A program made the position numbers and the translations under genes. From assembly GCF_039852015.1 (NCBI RefSeq), contig NZ_CP156626.1, positions 310,001 through 374,000 of the forward strand: a DNA stretch of 64,000 bases. Reading direction: 5' to 3'. Each line of letters opens with the position of its first letter. Within the stretch, counting starts at the first letter, position 1. Below are positions 1 through 8,316 of the stretch, in pieces. This stretch comes from Robbsia sp. KACC 23696. GTDB taxonomy: Bacteria; Pseudomonadota; Gammaproteobacteria; Burkholderiales; Burkholderiaceae. A model generated the notes under the pieces. That model ran no database searches, was not told the DNA's origin, and saw nothing but the letters and a program-made list of their open reading frames with translations.

Positions 1-574
1 CGACGACCGACAGGCCGCCGGGCGCTTCGCCCTTGTTCGGGCCGACCGGCGCCGTATCGTGTCGTGCGTCTTTGTCCAGGCTCGCTGCCGCAGTGCCGCG
101 ACGGCCGCGCCATAATGCCGCGCCGGCGCTGAGCAGACCACGGCCTGATTCCCGCGGCGCTTCCGTCGGCGCATCGCTGCGCTCACTGCGATCGCTTCGA
201 TCGCGGCGGGCGGCGACCGATGCCGTCGTCTCATCGCGGACTTCGGGGCGGCCGCGCAGCGCTTCCAGCGTGGCCGCGATGTCGTCGACGCCCAGATCGA
301 AGTCGTAGGCCTGGCTCAGGCGATAGGCGCGCTGCCAATCGCCGCTGGTGTAGTCGAATTCGAGTGCCGCCTCTTCGCGCCAGTACAGGTCCGGCACAGC
401 CACCACATAGCCTTCCTCGGCGTAGATATTGGCCAGTTCACGCATGGTGCCGTTCGCGCCGAAGATCTCATGGCAGAGTACGAGGCCGGGGCCCGTGCCA
501 CGCGGTGGCAGCGCCAGATAGGCGCGGAAATGCCCGCCGTCTTTCGACGGAATCGTAATGTACTCGGAGGCCAT
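1..574 (-). CDS. Dienelactone hydrolase family protein, C-terminus beyond window edge
   Basis: The 191 visible residues begin MASEYITIPSKDGG and run off the left edge. The motif LVLCHEIFG at residues 31-39 is the N-terminal signature of dienelactone hydrolases; its Glu falls at position 36, matching the conserved Glu36 of the family, which contacts the catalytic Cys. The Cys-Asp-His triad itself would lie beyond the edge. The fold then continues through GYVVAVPDLYW to LRGRPEV at about residue 111. About 75 residues of Arg/Ser/Asp/Ala-rich, low-complexity sequence follow before the next expected strand (GLSVV) at the edge. That insertion is not usual in the family. It acts on ester or lactone bonds; the substrate is unknown. 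The family call is firm, the exact function is not. Confidence 0.85.
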   Translation of the reverse strand, partial: MASEYITIPSKDGGHFRAYLALPPRGTGPGLVLCHEIFGANGTMRELANIYAEEGYVVAVPDLYWREEAALEFDYTSGDWQRAYRLSQAYDFDLGVDDIAATLEALRGRPEVRDETTASVAARRDRSDRSERSDAPTEAPRESGRGLLSAGAALWRGRRGTAAASLDKDARHDTAPVGPNKGEAPGGLSVV

Positions 575-601
575 CGGCCTTCTCCCTCTTGCTTCGTGCG
601 T

Positions 602-1252
602 TCAGTATCGCGCATCCGGATGGACGCGCCCATCCCCGTCGCGGGGGGCGTCCAGCGGATCGGCCAGGCGCGGCTCGCGTTGTTCGCGTGCCGCATGTTC
701 CTTGCGCAGATCGGCCAGCATATTGCAGAACAGCGCGCCTTGTTCGATCGCGTCGTCGAGCGCGATATGCGTATGCGGCAGGTCGTCGAACCAGTGACGC
801 GGGAATCGGGGCTTGATGCTCTTGCGGAATGGCAGGCCGGTCATCGCAAAGGCGAGGGTCTTGATGTCCAGCGCAGACCAGGAGAAAGGGCAGCGATCGA
901 CGAAGCGCATCATGTACCAGAACATGAAGGTGAAATCGAATCCGGCGGGAAATGCGACGAATACCGGCTTGCCGGGCAAGGCCTCGACCCATTCGACATA
1001 GGCCGGCAGGACATCCTCCGGCTTGCGGAGGTCAGTGCGGCAGGCCGCCCACGCGTCCGGCTGGGTCTTCCACCACGCCGCCTGCGTCGGGTGGGCGTCG
1101 GCGCCAGGCAGCGTTTCCAGATTGGCCGAGAACGTGGCGATCAATCGCTTGTCCGCCGTGTAGGCGGCCGATGCGAAGCTCAGCATCGAATGGGGGCCGG
1201 GGATGGGTCCGTCCGCCTCGACATCGGTGCTGACATAGATCTCTTCGCTCAT
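602..1252 (-). CDS. DEDD-type 3'-5' exonuclease (RNase H fold), probable
   Basis: This is a 216-residue protein starting [15 protein letters not shown]. The D-x-E pair (D10, E12) near the N-terminus and the later ALDDAIEQ segment fit exo I and exo III of DEDD nucleases such as the small exoribonucleases of the Rv2179c type, which trim RNA or DNA 3' ends with two metal ions. The start at 1252 was preferred over an in-frame ATG at 1267 because GGAG lies nine bases upstream of the chosen ATG. It is transcribed toward the dienelactone hydrolase gene 27 bp away and may be co-transcribed with it. The C-terminal 30 residues are charged and probably disordered. Substrate unknown. Confidence 0.75.
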   Translation of the reverse strand: MSEEIYVSTDVEADGPIPGPHSMLSFASAAYTADKRLIATFSANLETLPGADAHPTQAAWWKTQPDAWAACRTDLRKPEDVLPAYVEWVEALPGKPVFVAFPAGFDFTFMFWYMMRFVDRCPFSWSALDIKTLAFAMTGLPFRKSIKPRFPRHWFDDLPHTHIALDDAIEQGALFCNMLADLRKEHAAREQREPRLADPLDAPRDGDGRVHPDARY

Positions 1253-2366
1253 CGGGCAATGCTCCATCGGTTACGGTCTAGGGTTTACTGCGTATTTCAA
1301 AAAGTGCAGGAACTGCAAATCATTGTAACGACAACATGCACAGCCGCACGGCTGTCTTAAAGTAGCGCAATCCGTGGGGCGGGCGGTCTTATTTCCCGCA
1401 GCCGCGTGCGGGTTAAGGGGCATGAACAAGCATTATTCAGCCTCGTTTTTGCTGTTTTCGGTCTAATCGTGGCAAATAAGCGCGTAATAGTTGCCGATTT
1501 CACCGTTAATCGGCCGTCAAAAGCGGCTGAGGAATGAGTTCGGGTATAATCCGTTCACACGCTGCGTGCGTGTTCTCATTTTGTCCATCAAACGGCGCGA
1601 ACGAGCGTGCCGGCTGATGAACAGCCAAGCATCAGTTGCCGTTGCGCAGACGGATCTTACGCTGCCGGTATATCGCGTTTTTAGCCTAGCGATATCCGGC
1701 CAGTCGACGATCCGGCAGTTCTGCGCGGCGGCGATGAGTTTCCCGCGCCGACCTTGTGTCGGTGCAACACGTTCCACCCGGGCTCGTTGCAACGCGGCAT
1801 GCGTGCCGACGATTGACGAGACAGTTCTTGCTGCGTGTCACCTGACACGTCGTCCGGGGGAGCCAAGCGTTGTCGTGGTGTGGTGACAGCTGGCGGACGG
1901 TGCGTTCTGTATGAGCGTTTCCGTGTTCGATCAAACCAGTCTGCGATCCACACCGCCGATGCGGAATCGGGAGGGCGTAGGCCGTCATCCCGTCCTGTCG
2001 TCGGAGACAACGCGTTGGAGTCTGGTGATAACGACCGATATGCGGTTGCGCCAGACGTGAAAATAACCGGGTGGAGACGGTCATAGAGCCGTTACCGGTG
2101 CTTCAGCAGAGAAGTGGAACGGGCAGGTTCACGCGCCTGGCGCGATGCGTTGCATCGCGAGGGGACGCGTGACTTGTCCGCATTGCACAGCGCATTCGGC
2201 TCCTGACGAGTCGTGATGCACTGCGCAATGGCCCTCCCTTGCCGTGGCGGTGTCGTCCCTACGTTTCATGGACGACCCTACCGCGGTCATCTGCCGTCGT
2301 GCCGGCCACCCTGAGCGTCCCGTCGTCGTTTGATGGACCGCTCAGCCATAGGTGAACGGCACGTCT
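1253..2366. other. Long stretch without a convincing gene (about 1.1 kb)
   Basis: No reading frame here shows a recognisable domain or normal codon use. The longest candidates (for example 1491-1886 on the plus strand) are Arg/Cys-rich and lack a good ribosome-binding site. The first 350 bases are noticeably more A+T-rich than the flanks and include a perfect TATAAT hexamer at 1545-1550. The rest is mixed and carries the upstream region of rlpA. It may hold an undetected small RNA or a decayed gene; nothing in the sequence decides this. Confidence 0.5.
1545..1550 (+). promoter_or_regulatory. Possible -10 element (TATAAT)
   Basis: A perfect TATAAT preceded by GGG lies in the A+T-rich part of a gene-poor stretch. 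No clear -35 hexamer is found 16-18 bases upstream, so this would be a weak or activator-dependent promoter, or chance. The nearest downstream start codon (1617) opens only a doubtful 89-codon frame. Confidence 0.25.
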
Positions 2367-3221
2367 ATGAACGCACGACTGACCCGCCGCGTCGGCTTTT
2401 CCCTGATGGGACAAGCTGCCGTGAGCATCCTGGCCACGCTGGTGGTGGCCGGTTGCGCCACGCAGCCCGACGGCGACACGATCAGCCAGAACTCGCTTCG
2501 GCTAGATGGCATCCGCACGATCCATGCCACGTCCGAGGCGCCCGCTGCCGGAACGCGCAATGCGCTGTTGTCCGACTCCTTGCGCCATACCTTGGCCGAG
2601 ATGAAGGTGCCGCCGCTGACGGCCGGCGTGGCGGATCGCTATGCGATGACGTCCTGCGTGGAAACCGCCGGTCAACCGGCGAAGCGCGCCCATCCGAACT
2701 GTGCCGTGCCCGGCCAGCAAGGGTCGATCGCGCAGCAATTGGCGGATCTTGCCGATTCGACCGCGCTGGCGAGCAATGACGACGACGATGATCTGACCAC
2801 CGCATCCGACGATGCCGCGGGCCGCGATGGCGCGCTGTCGAATGCAGCCCCGATCACGGCCGATATTCCCGATACGTCGAACTTCCACCAGACCGGCAAT
2901 GCCTCGTGGTACGGCACCCGCTTCCACGGGCGCAAGACGGCTAGCGGCGAGCGTTACGACATGCATGAATTCACGGCGGCGCATCGCAGCCTGCCGCTGA
3001 TGAGCTATGTTCGCGTGATCAATACGCAGAATCACCGCTCGGTCATCGTCAAGATCAACGATCGCGGTCCGTTCAGCCGTCATCGCGTATTGGATCTGTC
3101 CTCGGCGGCCGCTGCGGCCTTGGGCATGCAGAACCGCGGTACCGGCAAGGTGGAAATTGTCGGTATGTCGCCGTCCGAGGCCCGCGCGGCCTTGACGCAA
3201 CCGATGCTCGCATCGAACTGA
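2367..3221 (+). CDS. rlpA: RlpA-family septal ring lytic transglycosylase (lipoprotein)
   Basis: RlpA cleaves denuded peptidoglycan glycan strands at the septum. The N-terminus has a lipoprotein signal with the lipobox VVAGC, predicting an outer-membrane-anchored mature protein. The C-terminal third carries the double-psi beta-barrel: ASWYGTRFHGRKTASGERY, then VKINDRGPF and RVLDLSS, including the conserved H and D of the catalytic region. Between the two lies a long variable linker with an acidic run. No SPOR domain is present, unlike E. coli RlpA. ATG at 2367 follows AGGTGA by 11 bases; an in-frame GTG at 2352 is less likely. The gene is monocistronic and convergent with rsmI, with a strong hairpin between them. 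Confidence 0.9.
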   Translation: MNARLTRRVGFSLMGQAAVSILATLVVAGCATQPDGDTISQNSLRLDGIRTIHATSEAPAAGTRNALLSDSLRHTLAEMKVPPLTAGVADRYAMTSCVETAGQPAKRAHPNCAVPGQQGSIAQQLADLADSTALASNDDDDDLTTASDDAAGRDGALSNAAPITADIPDTSNFHQTGNASWYGTRFHGRKTASGERYDMHEFTAAHRSLPLMSYVRVINTQNHRSVIVKINDRGPFSRHRVLDLSSAAAAALGMQNRGTGKVEIVGMSPSEARAALTQPMLASN

Positions 3222-3223
3222 TT

Positions 3224-3265
3224 CGCTGTCGGATCGGCTGGCCACTCAGCCAGCGTCCGATAGCG
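3224..3265. terminator. Long hairpin between convergent rlpA and rsmI
   Basis: An outer stem CGCTGTCGGA (3224-3233) pairs with TCCGATAGCG (3256-3265) with one G-U pair, and an inner stem GCTGGC/GCCAGC closes a six-base loop. It begins three bases after the rlpA stop codon. There is no U-run on either side, so it may be a transcript-stabilising 3' end or a non-classical terminator rather than a textbook intrinsic terminator. Confidence 0.5.
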
Positions 3266-3332
3266 GGGCCTGGCTGGATGGCCATCGTCCAGTCGGTGAT
3301 CGCCCGATAGACCGTCGCGCCCTTACTGGCGG

Positions 3333-4382
3333 TCACTCCGCCCCGTCTTCTTCCCCGTCGTCTTCTTCCTGATCCTCTGCCGCCGCACTGCTCCACGACA
3401 ACGCGCGTGTATAGAGCGCATTGCGCGACGCGCCCGTTACTTTTGCCGCGACGCGTGCCGCTGCGCTGACCGGCAGCTCCTCCAGCAGCGCGCGTAGCAG
3501 GGGATCGTGTGCGTCCAGACCGCCTTCCTCGGCATCGGCCGATGCGCCCTCGATCACCAAAACGAACTCACCGCGCCGCCGATTTGCATCGGCAGCCAGC
3601 CAATCTGGCCCTTCGGCTAGCGTGCATACGTGCAGGCTCTCATGTAATTTCGTCAATTCCCGCCCGATCAATACACGGCGCTCCCCGCCCAGCGCGTCGC
3701 GCGCCGCGGCCAGCATGTCGTCGATCCGATGCGGGGCTTCGTAGCACACGAGGGCATGCCGATGGTGCGCCAGCGATTGCAGCGCGCTGGCGCGTTGCTT
3801 CGGCTTCGATGGCAGGAAGCCGATGAAGGTGAAGGTCTCGGCCCAAGCGCCTGCCGCGCTGAGTGCGGTGATCGCGGCGCTCGCACCGGGCAGCGGTACG
3901 ACCGGATAGCCCTGCGCGCGAGCGGCCTCGACGAGGCGGGCGCCCGGATCCGAAATGCCGGGCGTGCCGGCATCGGAGACGAAAGCGACGCGTTCGCCCG
4001 CCGCGAGATGCGACAGGATGCGCTCGGCGGCTTCGCGCTCGTTGTGCTGATGCGCGGCGATCAACGGTTTGGAGATCCCGTAACGCGTCAGCAATTGGCC
4101 GGTGTTGCGCGTGTCTTCGGCGGCGATCCGGTCGCAGAGGCCGAGCAGATGGCGTGCGCGAAACGTGATGTCGGCGGCATTGCCGATCGGGGTGGCGACG
4201 ATATAGAGGGCCGGAGCCGGATAGTCCTGTCCCTGCGCGAGGCGATTGACGTCGGACAACGCGGTCGAGACGGCGCCGGACGATGTCGCCGCGGTCGGCG
4301 TGTCGGCGACCGGCGAGGGGGCCGGTGAGGCAGCGACAGGCGATCCGGAGGGCGAGGAGGCAGGCGAGTGGATATCGGGCAC
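3333..4382 (-). CDS. rsmI: 16S rRNA (cytidine1402-2'-O)-methyltransferase RsmI
   Basis: RsmI methylates the ribose of C1402 in the ribosomal decoding centre. The tetrapyrrole-methylase fold is clear: LYIVATPIGNAADITFRA, the AAEDTRNTG segment, FVSDAGTPGISDPG for SAM binding, and CYEAPHRI. At 349 residues it is longer than the usual 280-300 because of an Ala/Ser/Pro-rich N-terminal stretch of about 55 residues before the domain. A shorter start would fall inside the domain-proximal region, so the extension seems real but could reflect an uncertain start. The C-terminus is very acidic. The gene is divergent from yraN, as in many proteobacteria. Confidence 0.93.
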   Translation of the reverse strand: MPDIHSPASSPSGSPVAASPAPSPVADTPTAATSSGAVSTALSDVNRLAQGQDYPAPALYIVATPIGNAADITFRARHLLGLCDRIAAEDTRNTGQLLTRYGISKPLIAAHQHNEREAAERILSHLAAGERVAFVSDAGTPGISDPGARLVEAARAQGYPVVPLPGASAAITALSAAGAWAETFTFIGFLPSKPKQRASALQSLAHHRHALVCYEAPHRIDDMLAAARDALGGERRVLIGRELTKLHESLHVCTLAEGPDWLAADANRRRGEFVLVIEGASADAEEGGLDAHDPLLRALLEELPVSAAARVAAKVTGASRNALYTRALSWSSAAAEDQEEDDGEEDGAE

Positions 4383-4477
4383 CGGGAGGAATTCCTAAGA
4401 GGCGCGTGGGCGCGAATGCGGTATTGCCCGCGTATTGTCGCACGGCGTCAGGAGGGCTTGGCGGAGGGGGAAGGCAA

Positions 4478-4897
4478 ATGGAACGTAAGGAACAGCGGCC
4501 GGTGACCGCCGCGTCGAATCAGACCTCGTCCGATGCCGGGATGTCGAAAACGGCGCGCGGCGCGATGTACGAGACGCGCGCCTGCGACTATTTGACGGGG
4601 CGAGGCTTACGCCTGCTGGCGCGAAATGTCCGGCTCTGTGGCGGTGAGATCGATCTGATCATGGCGGACGACCGACGCGGCGAGGTCGTGTTCATCGAGG
4701 TGCGTGCGCGCGCCAGCATGCGATTTGGTGGCGCGGCGGCCAGTATCGATTGGCGCAAGCGGCAGCGGATACGGCGCGCGGCCTCGGCGTGGATGCTGCG
4801 ATGGCGCACCGGCGCACCGCCCTGTCGGTTCGATGTGATCGCGATCGAGGGCGACCGACTCACCTGGCTGCCGGCCGCATTTGACGAAAGCGATTGA
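4478..4897 (+). CDS. yraN: YraN/UPF0102 family protein (restriction-endonuclease-like fold)
   Basis: This 139-residue protein carries the family core: GAMYETRACDYL, then GGEIDLIMAD and VVFIEVRAR, corresponding to the E/D-x-K-like nuclease-fold motif, with Arg in place of the more common Lys. The biochemical role of YraN is not firmly established; a Holliday-junction-resolvase-like fold is known. The start at 4478 follows a purine-rich GGGGGAAGG. It sits in the conserved order rsmI (divergent)-yraN-diaA-dolP. The about 26 N-terminal residues before the domain are poorly conserved. Confidence 0.9.
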   Translation: MERKEQRPVTAASNQTSSDAGMSKTARGAMYETRACDYLTGRGLRLLARNVRLCGGEIDLIMADDRRGEVVFIEVRARASMRFGGAAASIDWRKRQRIRRAASAWMLRWRTGAPPCRFDVIAIEGDRLTWLPAAFDESD

Positions 4898-4916
4898 AAC
4901 GTGCGGTACACTCACG

Positions 4917-4940
4917 AGGCGCGAGTGTCGTCGCCTTTTT
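4917..4940 (+). terminator. Possible weak intrinsic terminator after yraN
   Basis: AGGCG (4917-4921) can pair with CGCCT (4932-4936), followed by four more T residues. The stem is only five pairs with a ten-base loop, so termination efficiency would be low. Confidence 0.35.
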
Positions 4941-5336
4941 AGTGGGCGTTGGATGCCGTGTCAGGCGTGTCGCGCGGCGGCGGGTGGGTTCGCGCGGCAG
5001 CAGACGGCCCGTGGCGGTTACGGGCTGATACAAAACAGCGCGCGCTGTTTCGTTAAAAGTGGCGCACGGGTGGGGCACGGCGGTGACGCATGCAGTATGC
5101 TGCGCCGTATCCCGTGACGCAGGACATTACCGGTGCAACGTTGCATCGGACAAGAAACGCACGGCGATTGCCCTGGGCGGCGCGCATCCACGCGATGCGG
5201 TGGCCCGCGGTATCCGACGGTTTGGCAAAAAACGGTGGTGCGTAAGCGATGACGGGGACGGCGCAAGCCGCGTCGATGCATCGTGAGACTGCCGGTGCCG
5301 AGCCACGCACGTGTGCTATGCGGGAATTGTGGCGGC
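4941..5336. other. Intergenic region between yraN and diaA
   Basis: About 400 bases without a supportable gene; the frames on both strands are short and Arg/Cys-rich. It presumably holds the promoter of diaA-dolP, but no convincing -35/-10 pair was found by eye. Confidence 0.5.
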
Positions 5337-5924
5337 ATGTCGATAGAAAGCATACAGAAGCAATTCAATGAAAGCGCCGCTGCGCAGCAGGCGGCGCTGG
5401 ACGGACTGGCGCACGGTATCTGCGCGGCCGTCGACACGCTGTTCTCGGCGCTCGTCGACAACCACAAGGTGCTGGTCTGCGGCGATGGCGGATCGGCGGC
5501 CATTGCCGATCATTTCGCGCGGCAATTGGTGAACCGCTACGAGCGCGAGCGGCCGGGTCTGGCTGCCGTGTCGCTTTCGACGAGCGCCTCGCTGCTGTAT
5601 GCGGTGGGCGGTCACAGCGATCTCGATCAGCTCTATGCCAAGCAAGTGCGCGCGCTGGGACAGCACGGCGACGTGCTGTTGGCGATCACGGCCGACGGAA
5701 ACGCCGACAGCGTGATGGCGGCCGTGGTGGCCGCGCATGAGCGCGGCATGCTGGTGGTGGCGATGACTGGCAACGATGGCGGCACGATGCTCGACCTGCT
5801 AACGGATACCGATGTGCACTTGAGCGTGAGCACCCAGCGGGTCGCGCGCGTGCATGAGATCCACCTGCTGACGATTCACTGCCTGTGCGACGGCATCGAC
5901 ACGATGCTGCTGGGCGAGGACTGA
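5337..5924 (+). CDS. diaA: SIS-domain protein, DiaA / phosphoheptose isomerase type
   Basis: The 195-residue protein is a single SIS domain with VCGDGGSAAIADHFARQL, the phosphosugar-binding loop of the GmhA/DiaA group. E. coli DiaA is 196 residues, binds DnaA and times replication initiation; GmhA isomerises sedoheptulose-7-phosphate for LPS heptose. The order yraN-this gene-dolP matches E. coli yraN-diaA-dolP and favours DiaA, though betaproteobacterial members are often annotated as phosphoheptose isomerase. The chosen ATG at 5337 gives MSIESIQKQF, as in family members; an in-frame GTG lies 54 bases upstream. The DnaA-binding role is inferred from synteny. Confidence 0.8.
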   Translation: MSIESIQKQFNESAAAQQAALDGLAHGICAAVDTLFSALVDNHKVLVCGDGGSAAIADHFARQLVNRYERERPGLAAVSLSTSASLLYAVGGHSDLDQLYAKQVRALGQHGDVLLAITADGNADSVMAAVVAAHERGMLVVAMTGNDGGTMLDLLTDTDVHLSVSTQRVARVHEIHLLTIHCLCDGIDTMLLGED

Positions 5925-5987
5925 CCGACGACTTGGCGACAGGGCACGGCGGCGCAACAACAAACGAAAACTGGGAGTAATGCACAG

Positions 5988-6848
5988 ATGACGGCAACAC
6001 GCGGCAGACGCGGATGGGTGGTTCGGGGAGTGACAAGTGCGTTGTTCGCGTTCGGCATTGCCGCGACATTGCAAGGATGTCCGCTGCTGTTGATCGGTGC
6101 GGCGGCAGGTGCTGGCGGGGGCGCTTTGGTGGCGACCGATCGTCGGACCGTGGGCACGCAGGCCGACGACCGCGAGATCCAGATTCGTTCCGCCGCGCAG
6201 TTGTCGGGCGATCTGCCGCAGGGTTCGCACGCCGATGTGGCCGTGTTCAATCGTCGCGTGCTGGTGGTGGGGGAAGTGCCGACGCCGGCAGCGAAGGAAT
6301 ATGCGACGGCCATCATTCGCAATGTGGCCGATGTCGAGAGCATCGTGAACGAGCTGGCGGTGCAGCCGGCGAGCATGCTCAGTGCGCGCTCGAACGACAC
6401 GTTCATCACGAGCAAGGTGAAGTCGTCGTTGATCGCCGAGAAGGATTTGTCGGCGAACCACTTCAAGGTGGTGACGGAGCGCGGCACCGTGTATCTGATG
6501 GGCTTGGTGACGCGTGCTGAGGGCGCCCGCGCCGCGGACATCGCGAGCCGCGTGCCGGGCGTGACGCAGGTCGTGAAGGCGTATCAATACATCCTGCCGT
6601 CGAAGACGACGGACGATGCCTTCATGTCGACGGCGCCGGACCGGACGGCAGGGCCGGATAGTTCCTCGGCCACGCCGGGGGGCGATCCGAGCGCGGATCC
6701 CAACAGCGCGGATACGGCCGGCGTCACGACTGGCGCGATTCCGAGCATGGGCGTGACGTCGCAGCCGTTGCAGCAGCAGGCGCCGGCGCCGGTGGGCGAA
6801 GCACATTCTCCGGTATCGGGTAATCCAAAGACCACCAAGTTGCCGTAA
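5988..6848 (+). CDS. dolP: Dual-BON-domain outer membrane lipoprotein DolP (YraP)
   Basis: DolP is an outer-membrane lipoprotein with two BON domains that binds anionic phospholipid at division sites and supports envelope integrity. The sequence shows a signal peptide ending at the lipobox LQGC, a short Gly/Ala segment, a first BON domain around residues 60-125 and a second around 135-205 (FITSKVKSSLIAE, then GTVYLMGLV and VVKAYQYI). E. coli DolP ends near there, at about 190 residues. Here about 80 Asp/Thr/Ser/Pro/Gln-rich, probably disordered, residues follow. It lies 63 bp downstream of diaA and is probably co-transcribed. Confidence 0.9.
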   Translation: MTATRGRRGWVVRGVTSALFAFGIAATLQGCPLLLIGAAAGAGGGALVATDRRTVGTQADDREIQIRSAAQLSGDLPQGSHADVAVFNRRVLVVGEVPTPAAKEYATAIIRNVADVESIVNELAVQPASMLSARSNDTFITSKVKSSLIAEKDLSANHFKVVTERGTVYLMGLVTRAEGARAADIASRVPGVTQVVKAYQYILPSKTTDDAFMSTAPDRTAGPDSSSATPGGDPSADPNSADTAGVTTGAIPSMGVTSQPLQQQAPAPVGEAHSPVSGNPKTTKLP

Positions 6849-6984
6849 AAAGATCAAGCCCGGGCGAGATAGCGATTTTTTTTAGAGATAGCCTATCTTC
6901 GCTGCCGTGGCATTTAACGATGCGCGTTATGCGATGGCGGAGTGATAACCGCCACGCCCTCTCTCTTTACAGAATCGATCGGAT

Positions 6985-7335
6985 ATGAAGAAGCTCGTCT
7001 TGAAGTGCGGTGCCGCGACGGGTGCGGCCATATTGATGGTCGCGGCAGCGCCGGCGATGGCCGCGGTGGATGCGACCTCGGCCATGATGCTGGCGATGGG
7101 AAATTCCTGCATGGGCTGCCATGCGATCGACCGGAAGATGGTCGGGCCGTCGTTTCAGGACATCGCCAAGAAGTACAAGGGCGACGCGACAGCAGAAGAC
7201 AAGCTGGCAACGAAGGTGATCAAGGGCGGCGCGGGCGTGTGGGGGATGGTGCCGATGCCGTCGCATCCGGGGCTAAGCCAGGCCGATGCGCATACGATAG
7301 TGCAGTGGGTGTTGGAAGGCGCACCGAATAAGTAA
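6985..7335 (+). CDS. Small periplasmic class I cytochrome c (c551/c552 type)
   Basis: The 116-residue protein has a Sec signal peptide (about 26 residues ending APAMA) and one haem-binding CMGCH motif at residues 42-46. A downstream MVPMPSH segment supplies the likely axial Met, as in Pseudomonas-type cytochrome c551/c552. It should shuttle electrons in the periplasm to a terminal oxidase or nitrite reductase; the partner cannot be told from context. The gene stands alone between dolP and tRNA-Ala. Confidence 0.9.
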   Translation: MKKLVLKCGAATGAAILMVAAAPAMAAVDATSAMMLAMGNSCMGCHAIDRKMVGPSFQDIAKKYKGDATAEDKLATKVIKGGAGVWGMVPMPSHPGLSQADAHTIVQWVLEGAPNK

Positions 7336-7350
7336 GGGGCCCGCCCCGGC

Positions 7351-7379
7351 TTGTCATCGCATATTGTTGTTGCTAGACT
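7351..7379 (+). promoter_or_regulatory. Sigma-70-type promoter of tRNA-Ala
   Basis: TTGTCA (7351-7356) and TAGACT (7374-7379) are separated by exactly 17 bases, and the tRNA begins 11 bases after the -10 hexamer. Both hexamers are close to consensus. Confidence 0.65.
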
Positions 7380-7390
7380 GGTTTTCAGTT

Positions 7391-7466
<76 letters not shown>

Positions 7467-7541
7467 CGGTATATAGGTGTCCGCTGCTCGGGGAGCAAAA
7501 TCTACTTCCGCAGCGTGGGTCCGAAGCGTTTCAAAGCAAAC

Positions 7542-7572
7542 CGCCGACTTTCTAGTCGGCGTTTGTGTTTTT
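7542..7572 (+). terminator. Intrinsic terminator after tRNA-Ala
   Basis: CGCCGAC (7542-7548) pairs perfectly with GTCGGCG (7555-7561) across a six-base loop, followed by a T-rich run with one G interruption. It lies 75 bases after the tRNA and makes this a self-contained single-gene unit. Confidence 0.8.
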
Positions 7573-8316
7573 ATGGCATCGGTCGCCGGTCATGGTGTGC
7601 CTTTCGCTTATGCTCGAAGAGCGCCTCGCGACATTTCCCCGCCACTCAGTCAAAAATGACAAAATTGACGTCGTTTGCCGCTCGGCGTTAGTCGATGGCC
7701 CTCTAATTCCCGGTGGATATACTATCGAATAGGCAATCATACGTGGATTAATAATTAGCCATCCAAAATATATTTCAAGCAAAGGCAGTCGTGAAGGGAA
7801 AGATATTAGAAGGCATTCTCCTATCGCCCCTAAGCGCACCATACGTAAAAAGGAGCGGGCGCTGCCATGTGGAAAAGTCGCGGGTGACAAGACCATTGCC
7901 CGCATTGCAGGCACGTGTCTGATCCCTATTGAGTCGGTCGCGCCGGCCCTGTCTCGCACTCTTATCGAATGAGATCGTAAGGATTGTGCCTTTTTTAATG
8001 ATCTAATTTAAGAAGCTGCGATTTCTTGTCGACGACCTTAAGTATTAACCCTAGTACAAAAGCTGCGGCAGACAATTGCCACAGCTTTCAGTAATTGATT
8101 ACTGATAAACCCGGTAATTTTGTTGTATCGTTGTACGCCGAGACAGCATCGCGATGCAGCGTCAATCCCATCCCAATATTTGGGAAAACGTATTAATGCC
8201 ATCGTCATATGTCGCGAAAAATATCAGCACTGAAATAAAAAAGAGAATCGCTGTTGGTAGCACCGATGAGCCACGGCCGCAAACGCCGGGATTTCTAAGA
8301 AAAACGGAGACATGCA
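7573..8316. other. A+T-rich leader and intergenic region upstream of the ribitol operon
   Basis: About 740 bases without a credible gene, much lower in G+C than either flank. It follows a tRNA gene, a common integration site, but no integrase and no repeat of the tRNA 3' end was found. The last 260 bases contain two adjacent inverted repeats (separate entry) and presumably the promoter of the downstream operon. Confidence 0.55.
8059..8105. promoter_or_regulatory. Two abutting inverted repeats upstream of the ribitol operon
   Basis: First, AAAGCTGCGGCA (8059-8070) pairs with TGCCACAGCTTT (8077-8088) with one mismatch and a six-base loop. Directly after it, TCAGTAAT (8088-8095) and its exact complement ATTACTGA (8098-8105) flank two bases, forming an 18-bp operator-like dyad. 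Together they lie 212 bases before the first gene of the operon. A transcription-factor site is likely for the second; the first could be a terminator-like hairpin or another site. Confidence 0.45.

Noticed and set aside
1491-1886. Plus-strand 131-codon frame in the gene-poor region
   Set aside because: Arg/Cys-rich composition, no domain, no ribosome-binding site, and it begins upstream of the only promoter-like element.
7552-7959. Minus-strand 135-codon frame after tRNA-Ala
   Set aside because: It overlaps the tRNA terminator and shows no domain or normal codon use.
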